NCBI GenBank assembly: GCA_030950365.1
Contig: JAUZRQ010000010.1
Span: 16,948 to 80,947, forward strand
Length of the DNA stretch: 64,000 nucleotides
DNA from: Candidatus Zhuqueibacterota bacterium
Lineage (GTDB): Bacteria; Zhuqueibacterota; Zhuqueibacteria; Zhuqueibacterales; Geothermadaptataceae
Reading direction: 5' to 3'
Part shown: positions 44,460 to 53,259 of the stretch, one piece after another
Layout: each line of letters starts with the position of its first letter
How positions within the stretch are numbered: position 1 is the first letter of the stretch
Made by a program: the position numbers and the translations under genes
Notes under the pieces: generated by a model
The model's database searches: none
What the model saw: the letters and a program-made list of their open reading frames with translations, nothing else
What the model was told of the DNA's origin: nothing

Positions 44460-46426
44460 GGATCCACCCATTTGCCGTGTTTGCGGATCAGCTCGATGAG
44501 CCGCTCGTCGGCCTCGCTTTCGGGGATATTGCGCTCGACGCACTCTTTACCGACAAACAGATTCACCTTCCCCGGCCCGGCGCCAACATAGCCGAAATCG
44601 GCGTCGGCCATTTCACCTGGCCCATTAACGATGCAGCCCATGATGGCGATTTTCACGCCCTTGAGATGGCCGGTTTTGGATTTGATCCGCTCCGTGGTGG
44701 TTTGCAAATTGAACAAGGTGCGGCCGCAGGACGGGCAGGAAATGAACTCGGTTTTGGAAATGCGCAGCCGCGCCGCCTGCAAAAGAATGTAGCTAAACCG
44801 GCTCGCCTGCTCGGCGGTCAGGTCGCCATCGATCCACACGCCGTCACCGATGCCGTCGCACATGAGGCTGCCCAGGGTAGCCGCGGCGTCGAGCTGCCAG
44901 TTGGCGAAGCCCGCGGGCACCCGGTAGGCCAGCACGATCGGGGCGTTGAAACCGAGTTTGGCCAGCCAGCCAACCGCCTGACGCACATTGCCCACGCCAC
45001 CCGGGGTATCGGCGGGCATTTCCAGGCCGATGATGATGGGCCAGTAGTCGATTTCGGCGCAAGCCTGAATCAGCGCCTGCAACCGCTCGCGGAAACGCTC
45101 GGGACGGAACCGGCCCGGCGCAAAACCGGTGAAATGCGCGTAAACCGGCAGCGCGCGTTTTTGCGCCTCACGGAGGATTTCAGTCTGAGGCCCTGCCGTA
45201 TCACCGTCGTCGTCCACCCGGATGCGGATGCCGCGAACCGCGCCGTCGGTGTCATCAAAATGCACCGACGGTAGCCAGTCGGTCAACGCGATCTCAGCCC
45301 GCCCCATGAGCCACTCCGGGCGGGACATGTCGCCATTACTGGCATTCAGCACGCGCAGAGAAGGCCCTTCGGCCAGTTTCGCATCGGCGGAAACGGCTAC
45401 CCGCACCGGCTCGCCGCCGCCAATCGCTGCGCCGATCACTGGCACCTTATAGCTCTGCCACCGGTTGGATTGAAACGGTGGGAACGCCCGCAAATAGTCT
45501 TTTTCGGAAATCAGCGGCGGTTGCGATTCGGCTGCCTGCCAGCGGCGGTTGTATTTTGCCACCAGCGCCTTCGCCACCGGAATTTCGTGGATGGCGTCCT
45601 CGGTGAGCGACACCCGGATGGTGTCGCCGATGCCATCTTCCAGCAGCGCACCGATGCCGACGGCAGACTTTGCCCGGCCGTCCTCGCCATCGCCGGCCTC
45701 GGTGACTCCGAGGTGAAACGGATAGGTCATGCCCAACTCGACCATGCGCGCCGCCAGCAGCCGGTAGGCCTGTATCATCACCTGCGGATTGGAAGCCTTC
45801 ATGGACACCACGATATCACGGTAGGTCCAGTCCTCGCAGATGCGAATGAACTCCAGCGCCGATTCGACCATACCCTCGGGGGTGTCGCCGTAGCGGTTCA
45901 TGATGCGATCGGACAGTGAGCCGTGGTTGACACCGATGCGCATGGCCACGCCATTTTGTTTGCATTTTTTCACCAACGGGGAAAAGCGCTCGTACACACG
46001 CTCCAGCTCGGCGTTGTATTCGGCATCGGAGTATTCTTTGACTTCGAATTTCTTTTTGTCGGCGTAATTGCCGGGATTGATGCGCACCTTTTCGACGATC
46101 TCCGCGGCTACCAGCGCAGCATTGGGGGTGTAGTGAATGTCGGCTACCAGCGGCACATGCACCCGGGCCGCCCGCAGCCGTTTTTTGATTTCGCGCAAAT
46201 TCTCCGCCTCTTTGATCGAGGGCGCGGTCAGCCGCACGATTTCGCAGCCGGCCTCAGCCAGCTCGATCACCTCGCGCACCGCCGCCTCGGTGTCCATCGT
46301 ATCGGCGATGGTCATGGACTGAATGCGGATGGGGTTGTTGCCGCCAATGCCCACATCCCCCACCATGACCTCGTGGGTTTTACGCCGGCGGTATTGAAAC
46401 AGGTTTTCACAATAGCGTTTCATCAT
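44456..46426 (-). CDS. ispG: 4-hydroxy-3-methylbut-2-en-1-yl diphosphate synthase, long form
   Basis: 656 residues. The N-terminal TIM barrel starts with NPIRIQSMTIADTMDT. ADIHYTPNAAL, VRINPGNYAD and MRIGVNHGSLSDRI are conserved active-site blocks. The C-terminal [4Fe-4S] domain has C564, C567 (CPSCGR), C598 and E605 (MGCIVNGPGE), the four cluster ligands. An insertion of ~250 residues separates them, as in plant, Chlorobi and Bacteroidetes enzymes rather than E. coli (~370 residues). It makes HMBPP in the MEP isoprenoid pathway. It heads a unit with the LuxE/LuxC-like genes. ATG codons at 46426 and 46423 are both possible. Confidence 0.95.
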   Translation of the reverse strand: MMKRYCENLFQYRRRKTHEVMVGDVGIGGNNPIRIQSMTIADTMDTEAAVREVIELAEAGCEIVRLTAPSIKEAENLREIKKRLRAARVHVPLVADIHYTPNAALVAAEIVEKVRINPGNYADKKKFEVKEYSDAEYNAELERVYERFSPLVKKCKQNGVAMRIGVNHGSLSDRIMNRYGDTPEGMVESALEFIRICEDWTYRDIVVSMKASNPQVMIQAYRLLAARMVELGMTYPFHLGVTEAGDGEDGRAKSAVGIGALLEDGIGDTIRVSLTEDAIHEIPVAKALVAKYNRRWQAAESQPPLISEKDYLRAFPPFQSNRWQSYKVPVIGAAIGGGEPVRVAVSADAKLAEGPSLRVLNASNGDMSRPEWLMGRAEIALTDWLPSVHFDDTDGAVRGIRIRVDDDGDTAGPQTEILREAQKRALPVYAHFTGFAPGRFRPERFRERLQALIQACAEIDYWPIIIGLEMPADTPGGVGNVRQAVGWLAKLGFNAPIVLAYRVPAGFANWQLDAAATLGSLMCDGIGDGVWIDGDLTAEQASRFSYILLQAARLRISKTEFISCPSCGRTLFNLQTTTERIKSKTGHLKGVKIAIMGCIVNGPGEMADADFGYVGAGPGKVNLFVGKECVERNIPESEADERLIELIRKHGKWVDP

Positions 46427-46473
46427 CTATGCAAACCGGTCTTTAAGTTCGAAATTTTGGGCTCTGTCGCATT

Positions 46474-46578
46474 GTAACTATTCAGCCCACTACCCGTCAT
46501 TGGGAGGCTCCGTCAGCCGGCAGAGGCTCGCGATGAAGGATCATTTTATTTTTTTGTTCCAAAGGGCTGAATAGTTAC
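46474..46578. mobile_element. MITE-like element B with 15-bp terminal inverted repeats and perfect 8-bp target duplication
   Basis: GTAACTATTCAGCCC (46474-46488) and its exact complement GGGCTGAATAGTTAC (46564-46578) bound a 105-bp non-coding element. The 8 bases GTCGCATT occur directly on both sides (46466-46473 and 46579-46586), as expected for insertion. GTAA tips with 8-bp duplications are characteristic of IS66-family elements. No transposase is in the window. Confidence 0.85.
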
Positions 46579-46882
46579 GTCGCATTTCGAATGGTTCAGA
46601 TTTATTAAAATAAGGGATTTGCGGAGGAAAATCAAGACGGAGTTGGCAGATAGCATGCCTCACGAATGGAGCAATAAGGAGCCCGCCAATTCCTTTCCAA
46701 CCATACGCATCATCCGCAGGCCCTCCGTGTCCATCCGTGGCGTTTCTCAATGCGGCTGAATCGTGACCAGTTCCCGGTTTGAAGCCCACCAGCCAGTAAA
46801 ACGATTTCTTCCAGTACTTCATTTTCGCTGTTTCATCCGCTTGCACGGGACTCTGGCATAAAATCCCATTGCGCAAAAAGTA

Positions 46883-46911
46883 TTGACAAGCTGTAACATA
46901 TTGTTTAACTT
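46883..46911 (+). promoter_or_regulatory. Possible sigma-70-type promoter for the small membrane protein
   Basis: TTGACA at 46883-46888, then 17 bases and TAACTT (46906-46911). The -35 box is perfect and the -10 box weak. It lies 110 bases before the start at 47023. In FCB bacteria promoter boxes differ from E. coli, so this is tentative. Confidence 0.3.
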
Positions 46912-47022
46912 GAAACGTTGAGGAGGAAACGTCAAACTCAAGCCTTTCCGAAAGTCTCACCAGGACGCGCGCTTGCCCCTCGCCTTCCGGCAAGGCAACC
47001 TTTCATTCAATTTGGAGGGAGC

Positions 47023-47430
47023 ATGATGAACCTGAACAAAGCTCTGATTGCCGGGCTTGTCGGGGGGATTGTTCTCGCGGTGTATAATTTTATCGTGCAC
47101 GGCCTGATCATGGCCAATACCTACACCAAATATGAGGCCGTGTTCCGCAAGGATGCCTCCATGTATTGGTTTCCAATTCTGGCCATTTTGCTGGTGATTG
47201 CGGCGGCTCTGTTCTTCGCGAAATCAAGAGGTTCATGGGAAGCGGGTGCCAAAGGTGGCATGATGTTCGGATTCTGGATCGGTCTGTTGGCGTTTCTGGC
47301 ACAATTCTACAACCCTCTGGTTTTCAACGGATTCCCCTACTTTCTGTCCTGGTGCTGGGGTGCGATCAATCTGATTGGCTGGGTGATTGCCGGCGCGGTG
47401 ATTGGAACCATGTACAAAGCTGAAGCGTGA
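47023..47430 (+). CDS. Small integral membrane protein (about four helices)
   Basis: 135 residues from the ATG at 47023 (an adjacent ATG at 47026 is equally usable); GGAGGGA lies just upstream. Four hydrophobic segments are visible: LIAGLVGGIVLAVYNFIVHGL, WFPILAILLVIAAALFF, GGMMFGFWIGLLAFLAQFY and LIGWVIAGAVIGTMY. The Gly-rich first and last helices resemble small DUF1761-like or general membrane proteins, but I do not recognise the family with confidence. The role is unknown. Monocistronic, ended by a strong terminator. Confidence 0.75.
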   Translation: MMNLNKALIAGLVGGIVLAVYNFIVHGLIMANTYTKYEAVFRKDASMYWFPILAILLVIAAALFFAKSRGSWEAGAKGGMMFGFWIGLLAFLAQFYNPLVFNGFPYFLSWCWGAINLIGWVIAGAVIGTMYKAEA

Positions 47431-47433
47431 TCC

Positions 47434-47469
47434 AAAAAAATCCCGGGTCTGATGGCCCGGGATTTTTTT
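47434..47469. terminator. Strong bidirectional rho-independent terminator
   Basis: AAAAAAATCCCGGG (47434-47447) pairs perfectly with CCCGGGATTTTTTT (47456-47469) around an 8-base loop. It sits between convergent stops at 47430 (+) and 47490 (-) and provides T runs in both directions. Confidence 0.9.
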
Positions 47470-47489
47470 ATTTTCGTAAAATGGTTGCC

Positions 47490-48044
47490 TTAATCCATCC
47501 CCCATAGCAATCCAACCGTAATAATATAAAAATCGCTTTCCAGGCCTTCCGAACCGGGCAATTGCTTGAATTCATAATCCAGGAACACATAGCGGATGTC
47601 GCCGTACAGTTTGGTGCCGCTGCCGAACGGAATTTCCAGCCCCCCGCCGAAATGCCATCCGAACTCCTGGGTAGTCTCATCTTCCATCATGACGCCAGCG
47701 CCCATGCGTCCTTCGTCGTAATCCAGGGTGGTGTTGTACCAGCCGGCACCGGCCGCGCCATACAGAAACGGGAACACATAAAACAATCCCGTGGCCATGA
47801 CCGGCCAGCTCCGCACTTTTACCGCCCCGTCGCCATATTTCTCCTCGCGATACTGAATGGAACCTTCGATGCCGAAGGACGGTGACAGTTTCAGCCGGAT
47901 GGCGCCACCGAACATAAACTCGCCTTCATCTGCATCCTTGGATTGGAAATAGCCGGCCAGCGGACCGAAACCGATTCCCTGGGCATGAACCATTTGACTG
48001 CTCAGCAACAGAACGAGTACGAGAAATACACTTTTCCTTACCAT
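47490..48044 (-). CDS. Outer-membrane beta-barrel protein
   Basis: 184 residues. Signal peptide to residue 22 (QMVHAQ). The mature part has alternating amphipathic strands with Gly/aromatic residues (GFGPLAGYFQSKD, GGAIRLKLSPSFGIEGSIQY, GWHFGGGLEIPFGSGTKLYGDIRYVFLD) and ends FYIITVGLLWGMD. This is the pattern of 8-stranded OmpW/OmpA-like barrels in FCB genomes. There is no periplasmic domain. Its function, porin-like or structural, is unknown. The ATG follows AAGGAGTGAGGCC. Confidence 0.75.
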   Translation of the reverse strand: MVRKSVFLVLVLLLSSQMVHAQGIGFGPLAGYFQSKDADEGEFMFGGAIRLKLSPSFGIEGSIQYREEKYGDGAVKVRSWPVMATGLFYVFPFLYGAAGAGWYNTTLDYDEGRMGAGVMMEDETTQEFGWHFGGGLEIPFGSGTKLYGDIRYVFLDYEFKQLPGSEGLESDFYIITVGLLWGMD

Positions 48045-48385
48045 GGCCTCACTCCTTATTTTTCATGAATGCACATCTGCATCTTATACGAAGCACAATC
48101 AATCTTGGGTTTCCAATATATATACACATTTTACATTTCCTTTACAATAGCAAACATTCATTTGTTTTGGAGAAATGGTATTTCGATGCGTCTGGATAAA
48201 ATCCATTGTTTTCTTTGCAAGATTCTCTTACTTTCTGTACCTGATCAATCCGTTCGCCTGTTCATCATTTTCGGATTGTTCCGTGGCAAGAGACTCCGAC
48301 GGTTTTCGCTATCTGCAAGATATCCTAACCGCCCATTTCGCTGAACCCGGGAAACGGTCAAATCAAGGAGCTCTGACAGGCAACT
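48045..48385. other. AT-rich divergent intergenic region
   Basis: Should contain promoters for the beta-barrel gene (-) and the oxidoreductase (+). No gene, repeat or clear promoter box was identified. Confidence 0.4.
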
Positions 48386-49762
48386 ATGCTTTCAACCAAA
48401 GAAACATCCTTCACGGCAGTCATCGTGGGAGGCAATGGCGCCGGCCTGAGCGCAGCCAGCAAAATCAAACGCTTGCGGCCATCGGCACGGGTGCTGGTGT
48501 TTGAAAAAGGACCGCACGTGTCGTATGCCAACTGCGGCATTCCCTTCTGGCTGGCCGCCGACATTTCCGAAAACGCCCTGATTTTGTTATCGCCGGATAC
48601 CCTGCGGCAAAAACGCGGCATCGACGTGTTCACCCGCCATGAAGTTATGGCCATCGACCGAAAGGCCGGAGCCGTGCAGGTGCGCCACTGCGAGACCCTG
48701 CGCGAATTCGAAGTTGCATACGACCGGTTGCTCATCGCCACGGGCGCCAGCCCGCGACTGCCGTCCTGGGCCATTCCCGAAGCGCAGAACCTGTTTTCCC
48801 TGCGTGATTTGACCGACGGCCAGGCGCTGCAGCAAGCCCTGACCTCCGACGCCCGGAAAGTGGCGGTGATCGGTGGCGGCTACCTCGGCCTCGAAATGGC
48901 GATGGTGTTCCGGCGCCGCGGCCACGACGTGGTTTTGCTGGAACGGGCGCTCCGCATTCTGCCCACGTTTCATTCCAAAATCTCGGAACGCGCCGAGCAG
49001 TATCTTCGCCAGCAAGACATTGCGGTCATTACCGGAGCGCAACCTGACGCGCCGACGTACGACGGGCCGCGGTTGCGTTCTCTGCGATTGCTACCCGATT
49101 ACCGTGAGATTCAGGCGGATGTGTTTTTTCTGGCCGCGGGCATCACTCCTAATGTGGACTTGGCCCGTGCTTCCGGACTGCAACTGGGCCCCACAGGCGC
49201 CATTGCCGTGGACGACACCCTGCGCGCGTCGGATGCGCAGATCTTTGCGGCGGGGGATTGCATCGAGGTGCGGCACCGGCTGACCGGCGAACCGGTCTGG
49301 CTGCCGTTTGGGCCGGCAGCCAACAAGCAGGGGCGCATCGCCGGCGCAAACATGGCGGGCGAACGCCAGCGCTATGCCGGCGCACTGGGCACGTCTGCGG
49401 TGACCATCGGCGAACTGGAAGTGGCCCGCACCGGCCTCACGTTTTCTGAGGCGGAGCGCCATTTTGGCTCTGTGGAAAGTGTGGTGGTGCAGGCGCACGA
49501 CATCGCCGGCTACATGCCCGGCGAAAAACGGGCCACGGTGGTGCTGATCTTTCGCAGACGCGATGGCCGGTTGTTGGGCGCGGAAATGGCCGGCTTCCAC
49601 GGCATCGGCAAACGCATCGATGTGCTGGCCACCGCGCTGCAGGCGGGCATGGATGTACGGCAGCTCGCAGAACTGGATCTCAGCTATTCGCCCACGATCG
49701 CCCCGGTGTGGGACCCGATTTTGATTGCGGCAAATGCGGCGGTAAAAAAATTGTCAAAATGA
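48386..49762 (+). CDS. CoA-disulfide reductase-like FAD/NAD(P) oxidoreductase
   Basis: 458 residues. The FAD-binding GGNGAG motif is at 15-20. The redox cysteine C50 lies in SYANCGIP, the single-cysteine active site of CoA-disulfide reductases and NADH oxidases/peroxidases. A second Rossmann motif (VAVIGGGYLGLEMA) binds NAD(P)H at ~155-168, and FAAGDCIEVRH is the FAD-ribityl site. The C-terminal dimerisation domain (~330-455) has SYSPTIAPVWDPI. It probably reduces CoA-disulfide, polysulfide or O2/peroxide. No rhodanese tail is present. The likely start is at 48386, where ACAGGCAACT precedes the ATG; this is a weak ribosome site. Confidence 0.88.
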   Translation: MLSTKETSFTAVIVGGNGAGLSAASKIKRLRPSARVLVFEKGPHVSYANCGIPFWLAADISENALILLSPDTLRQKRGIDVFTRHEVMAIDRKAGAVQVRHCETLREFEVAYDRLLIATGASPRLPSWAIPEAQNLFSLRDLTDGQALQQALTSDARKVAVIGGGYLGLEMAMVFRRRGHDVVLLERALRILPTFHSKISERAEQYLRQQDIAVITGAQPDAPTYDGPRLRSLRLLPDYREIQADVFFLAAGITPNVDLARASGLQLGPTGAIAVDDTLRASDAQIFAAGDCIEVRHRLTGEPVWLPFGPAANKQGRIAGANMAGERQRYAGALGTSAVTIGELEVARTGLTFSEAERHFGSVESVVVQAHDIAGYMPGEKRATVVLIFRRRDGRLLGAEMAGFHGIGKRIDVLATALQAGMDVRQLAELDLSYSPTIAPVWDPILIAANAAVKKLSK

Positions 49763-49827
49763 GGCACCCTTAGAAACACAAGGCGCTTTGAAATTACCTG
49801 GCATTTAGCCTGAATATTTTATCGCCA

Positions 49828-52161
49828 TTACAACTTTTCGCGCAAGACCATCCCCGTAGAGGGGGGTAGCTGGATTTGCGATCGGCCGCGGACCGCGCGG
49901 AGGCCAATTGTGCCGGCGCGTTCGCCATCCACCACCACATCCCATCGACCTTCCGGGATCACAAACCGCGTGGCCGTTTCCGGATCGGCATTGATCAGGA
50001 CCACAAAATCATGCCGGTCGCCCGAACCGTTTTTTTTCAGACGAAAACCAACCGCGAATTTCGTTTTGACCGGTAGAAATTCGAAATCGTCCGGGGCCGA
50101 ATGCCGAAATGCTGGATGCGCCTTGCGCAGTGCGATCAGGCCACGGTAGTAGTCCACCAGCGGCGCATTCATGGCGCGGTGCTGCCAATTCAGCCAGTTG
50201 GTTTCGTTGTCTTTTTCGTAGCTATTGTGATCGATGCGCCCAACGAGAGGATCGGGTACATCGGTGGGCGCAATCACCTTGCTGCGCGCCCAGTCCTGTC
50301 CCTGCGCCAGCATGACGGGCCCCTGAGACGTGAGCAGGCACAGCGCCGCCAGCCGGTTCAATTTGAGCTGCCGATCGGTGAGCCGGGCATGGGCACCCAC
50401 ATCCATGATTACATCCTCCTCGCTGACATCCCCGAGGCCAAGGCGAATGAAATCGCCCAGAGTGTGGTCGTCGTGCGATTCGAGGTAATTCACCGAGTGG
50501 CGTTTATTCTGGAACAGGCCGCCGAAGGCTTTGAGCGTACCCATGAAATAATTGCGGATGGTTTTCGGATTGTTGCTACCCTGCCAGCGGCCGAAAATAA
50601 AGCCATGCCCATCTCTGGGATTTTGCCCTTTGATGCCGTTGCGGATCTGGTCGTTCCAGGCGGCCCAGTCGCGCTCGGAAAATTCCGCCAACTCGTATTG
50701 GCCGCCGCCCCACGCCTCGGCAATCAAAATCACGTCCGGGTTGATTTTGCGCGCCTCGCGCGTGATCGTATCCACCGTTTCCCAGTCGATGAGCGCCGCC
50801 AGATCGAACCGGAAGCCATCCACGTGGAATTCGCGCATCCAGTACAGCACGCTCTCAACGATCAGCCGACGTGCCATGGGCCGCTCGGTTTTGAAATCGT
50901 TGCCGCACCAAGAGCGCGACTCGAAGTTCAAACCGCCATCCAGCCGGAAATAGTATTTTTTGTCGGTCAGCTTGAACGCATTTTGATCGTATTGCGACAC
51001 GTGGTTGTACACCACATCCAGAATCACCGCGATACCGTTCTGGTGCAGGGTTTTGATCACCTGCTTGAGCTCGCGCACCGCGCGGCCGTCGGCCCCGCAG
51101 TATTGCTCCGGATCCAGATTGCCGCCGGTGGCATAGTAGCTCTCCGGCGCGAAAAAATACGACGTCATGTAGCCCCAATGATTGCGCTCGTACGGATTCC
51201 AGTCGTTAAATACCGGCGCATTGGGGTCTTTGTACGGCGCTTCGATGTTTCCGAAATCATGCAGCGGCAAAAATTCCACCGCATTCACGCCGAGGTCTTT
51301 GAGATAGTTCAGTCCACCGGGCGTGTTGGGATCGAGCAAACCGAGGTAGGTGCCGCGCAGGGAGTCCGGCACTCCCGAACTGGGATGCGCGGTGAGATCC
51401 CGCACATGCGCTTCGAGGATGATCAGGTCTTCCCATTTGTAGCGCAAAAAGTCATCGCCGTCCCAGTCGAAATCATCCCGGTAAATCAGGGTTTTGCCCT
51501 GGTGCAAATAGGTGTTTTTGGTACAAACAGCCCGGCTGTAAGGATCGGCGATCAATTTGTCCGGATCGAATATTTCACCGTCGCCTTCCGGTCCCCACAC
51601 ACGGTAGCCGTAATATTTGCCCTCGAGCTCGCCGGGCAGCACCAGCTCCCACACGCCCTCAGCATCGCGTTTCATGGCGTGCCGCAGGCCGGTTTTCTGC
51701 TCGCACCGGTCGAACAGCTCCAGCTCCACCCGCAGCGCCCGCGGTGCAAACAGCCGGAACACGGTGTTACCGTTTTCAAACTGGTAGCCAAGCGGTTTGT
51801 CCGAATAGAACTGATCCAGAATGCCCATGGGGCGCAGCGGCTTTTCGCCCACGCTACGGATATGCACCCGATAGTTGCGGTACAGATCGATCCGACCGGT
51901 GCGAATTTCGAGAGAAGTCTCCCCGACAATAATCGACTTCACCGCAAGCTCTGGCTCGAACCGGATATCCGCCGCCGAAATGGTCTCCGGCAGTGCACCG
52001 TCGAAGTGGATCACCACCCGATCCTCTGCTTCAATATCAGCGGCCAGAATGCTGACGGCGCGCTTTTTTGCTTGAACAGCGTTTTCATGGATCATAGGCG
52101 TCTTCCATATCCATCCTTGCATGAACAGCCCGACGAGAAACACCAGGACAAATCGACGCAT
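49828..52161 (-). CDS. Secreted pullulanase-type alpha-glucan debranching enzyme (GH13)
   Basis: 777 residues. A hydrophobic signal segment lies at 3-18. Residues ~110-215 are a CBM48-like module. The GH13 barrel follows: NAVEFLPLHDFGN, ILDVVYNHVSQYD (region I), DGFRFDLAAL with nucleophile D453, LIAEAWGGG with acid/base E482, and ESHDDHTLGD with D564. YNWGYxP-like RNHWGYMTSYFFAPES is typical of type I pullulanases. A C-terminal all-beta domain ends the protein. It hydrolyses alpha-1,6 bonds of pullulan or starch. It follows the DUF1028 gene by 20 bases and has a ribosome site (GAGGAACGAAAC). The SusC/SusD pair upstream could take up the products. Confidence 0.9.
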   Translation of the reverse strand: MRRFVLVFLVGLFMQGWIWKTPMIHENAVQAKKRAVSILAADIEAEDRVVIHFDGALPETISAADIRFEPELAVKSIIVGETSLEIRTGRIDLYRNYRVHIRSVGEKPLRPMGILDQFYSDKPLGYQFENGNTVFRLFAPRALRVELELFDRCEQKTGLRHAMKRDAEGVWELVLPGELEGKYYGYRVWGPEGDGEIFDPDKLIADPYSRAVCTKNTYLHQGKTLIYRDDFDWDGDDFLRYKWEDLIILEAHVRDLTAHPSSGVPDSLRGTYLGLLDPNTPGGLNYLKDLGVNAVEFLPLHDFGNIEAPYKDPNAPVFNDWNPYERNHWGYMTSYFFAPESYYATGGNLDPEQYCGADGRAVRELKQVIKTLHQNGIAVILDVVYNHVSQYDQNAFKLTDKKYYFRLDGGLNFESRSWCGNDFKTERPMARRLIVESVLYWMREFHVDGFRFDLAALIDWETVDTITREARKINPDVILIAEAWGGGQYELAEFSERDWAAWNDQIRNGIKGQNPRDGHGFIFGRWQGSNNPKTIRNYFMGTLKAFGGLFQNKRHSVNYLESHDDHTLGDFIRLGLGDVSEEDVIMDVGAHARLTDRQLKLNRLAALCLLTSQGPVMLAQGQDWARSKVIAPTDVPDPLVGRIDHNSYEKDNETNWLNWQHRAMNAPLVDYYRGLIALRKAHPAFRHSAPDDFEFLPVKTKFAVGFRLKKNGSGDRHDFVVLINADPETATRFVIPEGRWDVVVDGERAGTIGLRAVRGRSQIQLPPSTGMVLREKL

Positions 52162-52181
52162 GTTTCGTTCCTCGATTGAAT

Positions 52182-53171
52182 TTATGGCATGACGGAGAGA
52201 ATTTTTCGAATCAATTTCGGATCATCCGGCAACAAGCCGCTGTGCGGCAGCCGCTTGACCAGCTCGCCCCATTTGGGATTGCGTTTGAACACCTCTTTGA
52301 ACAACGGCAGCGCCTCATCCACCCGTCCGATGGATGCCAGGGTCACCGCCGGCCAGAAGATCATCTCGGTGTTGTCGGGGGCCAGGTTCATGGCGGCTTT
52401 GTAGGCCTTCATGGCCTCTTCGACCTTGCCCTCCGTCATCAGCTCATCGCCGTGGTTGGCGTAATTGTACACCTTTTGTACCTGCAGCAACCGTTTGATC
52501 TCTTTCAGCGGCTCGGAGTGATCATCCACGCGGATATCGACGATGCGTTCGTTCCATGGCGTCCCGGATTTCTTGCCCGACACCACCAGGATCGCCGCGG
52601 ATTGTTTGCCGCGGATATCACCGCCTTCGGCCTGCGCGGCTTCCAGCGCGGCCATCAGCCTGTCGGCCAAACTGCCGCGCGCGTTGCGATAGGCTTTGGC
52701 CATGGCTTCCGGCACGGTGCCTTTTTCCATGAGATTGGCCTGACAGGAAAATTGCTCGCCCTTCACATGGCCGGCGTAAATAATGCATTTGGCGCCGGTG
52801 TGCACGGCCACATTGCCCTGCGCATCCACCATGGCCACCTGCCTAACATCGGCGTTGGGATCGATGGATAGAAGCGCTTTTAATGCTTCGGGGGCAGTTT
52901 TGCCGGCGCGCATCAGCGCCAGGCCCAGCGGACCGTAGGCCGGCTCCACGAACGATTGCGTGGCCACGGCGCCGATTCCGGATTCGGCCCAGGACACGAT
53001 GCCGCCCACCGAGAACCAGTTGGACTGCACGGCGACGCCCAGTTCACCGGTCACCGAATCGCGGGCAACGATGGAATAGGTGCTTACCGGCATGCGGCGT
53101 TCACCAGCCATGACCGGCGACAGCATGAAGGCAATCAAAACTACGGCAAAAAATGGCATTATCTTCTTCAT
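52182..53171 (-). CDS. Secreted DUF1028 protein with C-terminal TPR-like region
   Basis: 329 residues from the ATG at 53171 (AGGAGTAGCTGCC upstream). Signal peptide to ~22 (LSPVMAG). Residues ~28-230 are DUF1028: STYSIVARDSVTGELGVAVQSN, GIGAVATQSFVEPAYGPLGL, QVAMVDAQGNVAVHTG and GDIRGKQSAAILVV. This is an Ntn-hydrolase-like fold of uncertain activity. Residues ~245-310 contain TPR-like helices (GDELMTEGKVEEAMKAYKAAM), a frequent C-terminal partner. It is probably periplasmic. Middle gene of a Kelch-DUF1028-pullulanase unit. Confidence 0.88.
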   Translation of the reverse strand: MKKIMPFFAVVLIAFMLSPVMAGERRMPVSTYSIVARDSVTGELGVAVQSNWFSVGGIVSWAESGIGAVATQSFVEPAYGPLGLALMRAGKTAPEALKALLSIDPNADVRQVAMVDAQGNVAVHTGAKCIIYAGHVKGEQFSCQANLMEKGTVPEAMAKAYRNARGSLADRLMAALEAAQAEGGDIRGKQSAAILVVSGKKSGTPWNERIVDIRVDDHSEPLKEIKRLLQVQKVYNYANHGDELMTEGKVEEAMKAYKAAMNLAPDNTEMIFWPAVTLASIGRVDEALPLFKEVFKRNPKWGELVKRLPHSGLLPDDPKLIRKILSVMP

Positions 53172-53259
53172 GGCAGCTACTCCTGAAGATTTGAGTTTTT
53201 TGCAAGAGCTTGCTTCGATAGAGAGAATGGATGGCCACTCAACCGCGTGAAAATCGGTT

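Larger units (their letters stand above)
46427..47022. other. Intergenic region with a MITE and a candidate promoter
   Basis: Contains MITE B with its target duplication (46466-46586). GGCTGAATCGTGAC at 46754-46767 looks like another isolated MITE end. CCGTGTCCATCCGTGGC at 46725-46741 recurs elsewhere. The promoter candidate is listed separately. A frame across 46541-46993 on the minus strand starts inside the MITE arm and is not considered a gene. Confidence 0.55.

Noticed and set aside
46541..46993. 150-codon minus-strand frame
   Set aside because: It ends inside MITE arm sequence and spans a candidate promoter. No domain is visible.
50101..52179. 692-codon open frame on the plus strand opposite the pullulanase gene
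   Set aside because: It is the antisense of a GC-rich gene with clear GH13 motifs. Its translation has repetitive low-complexity composition and no domain.
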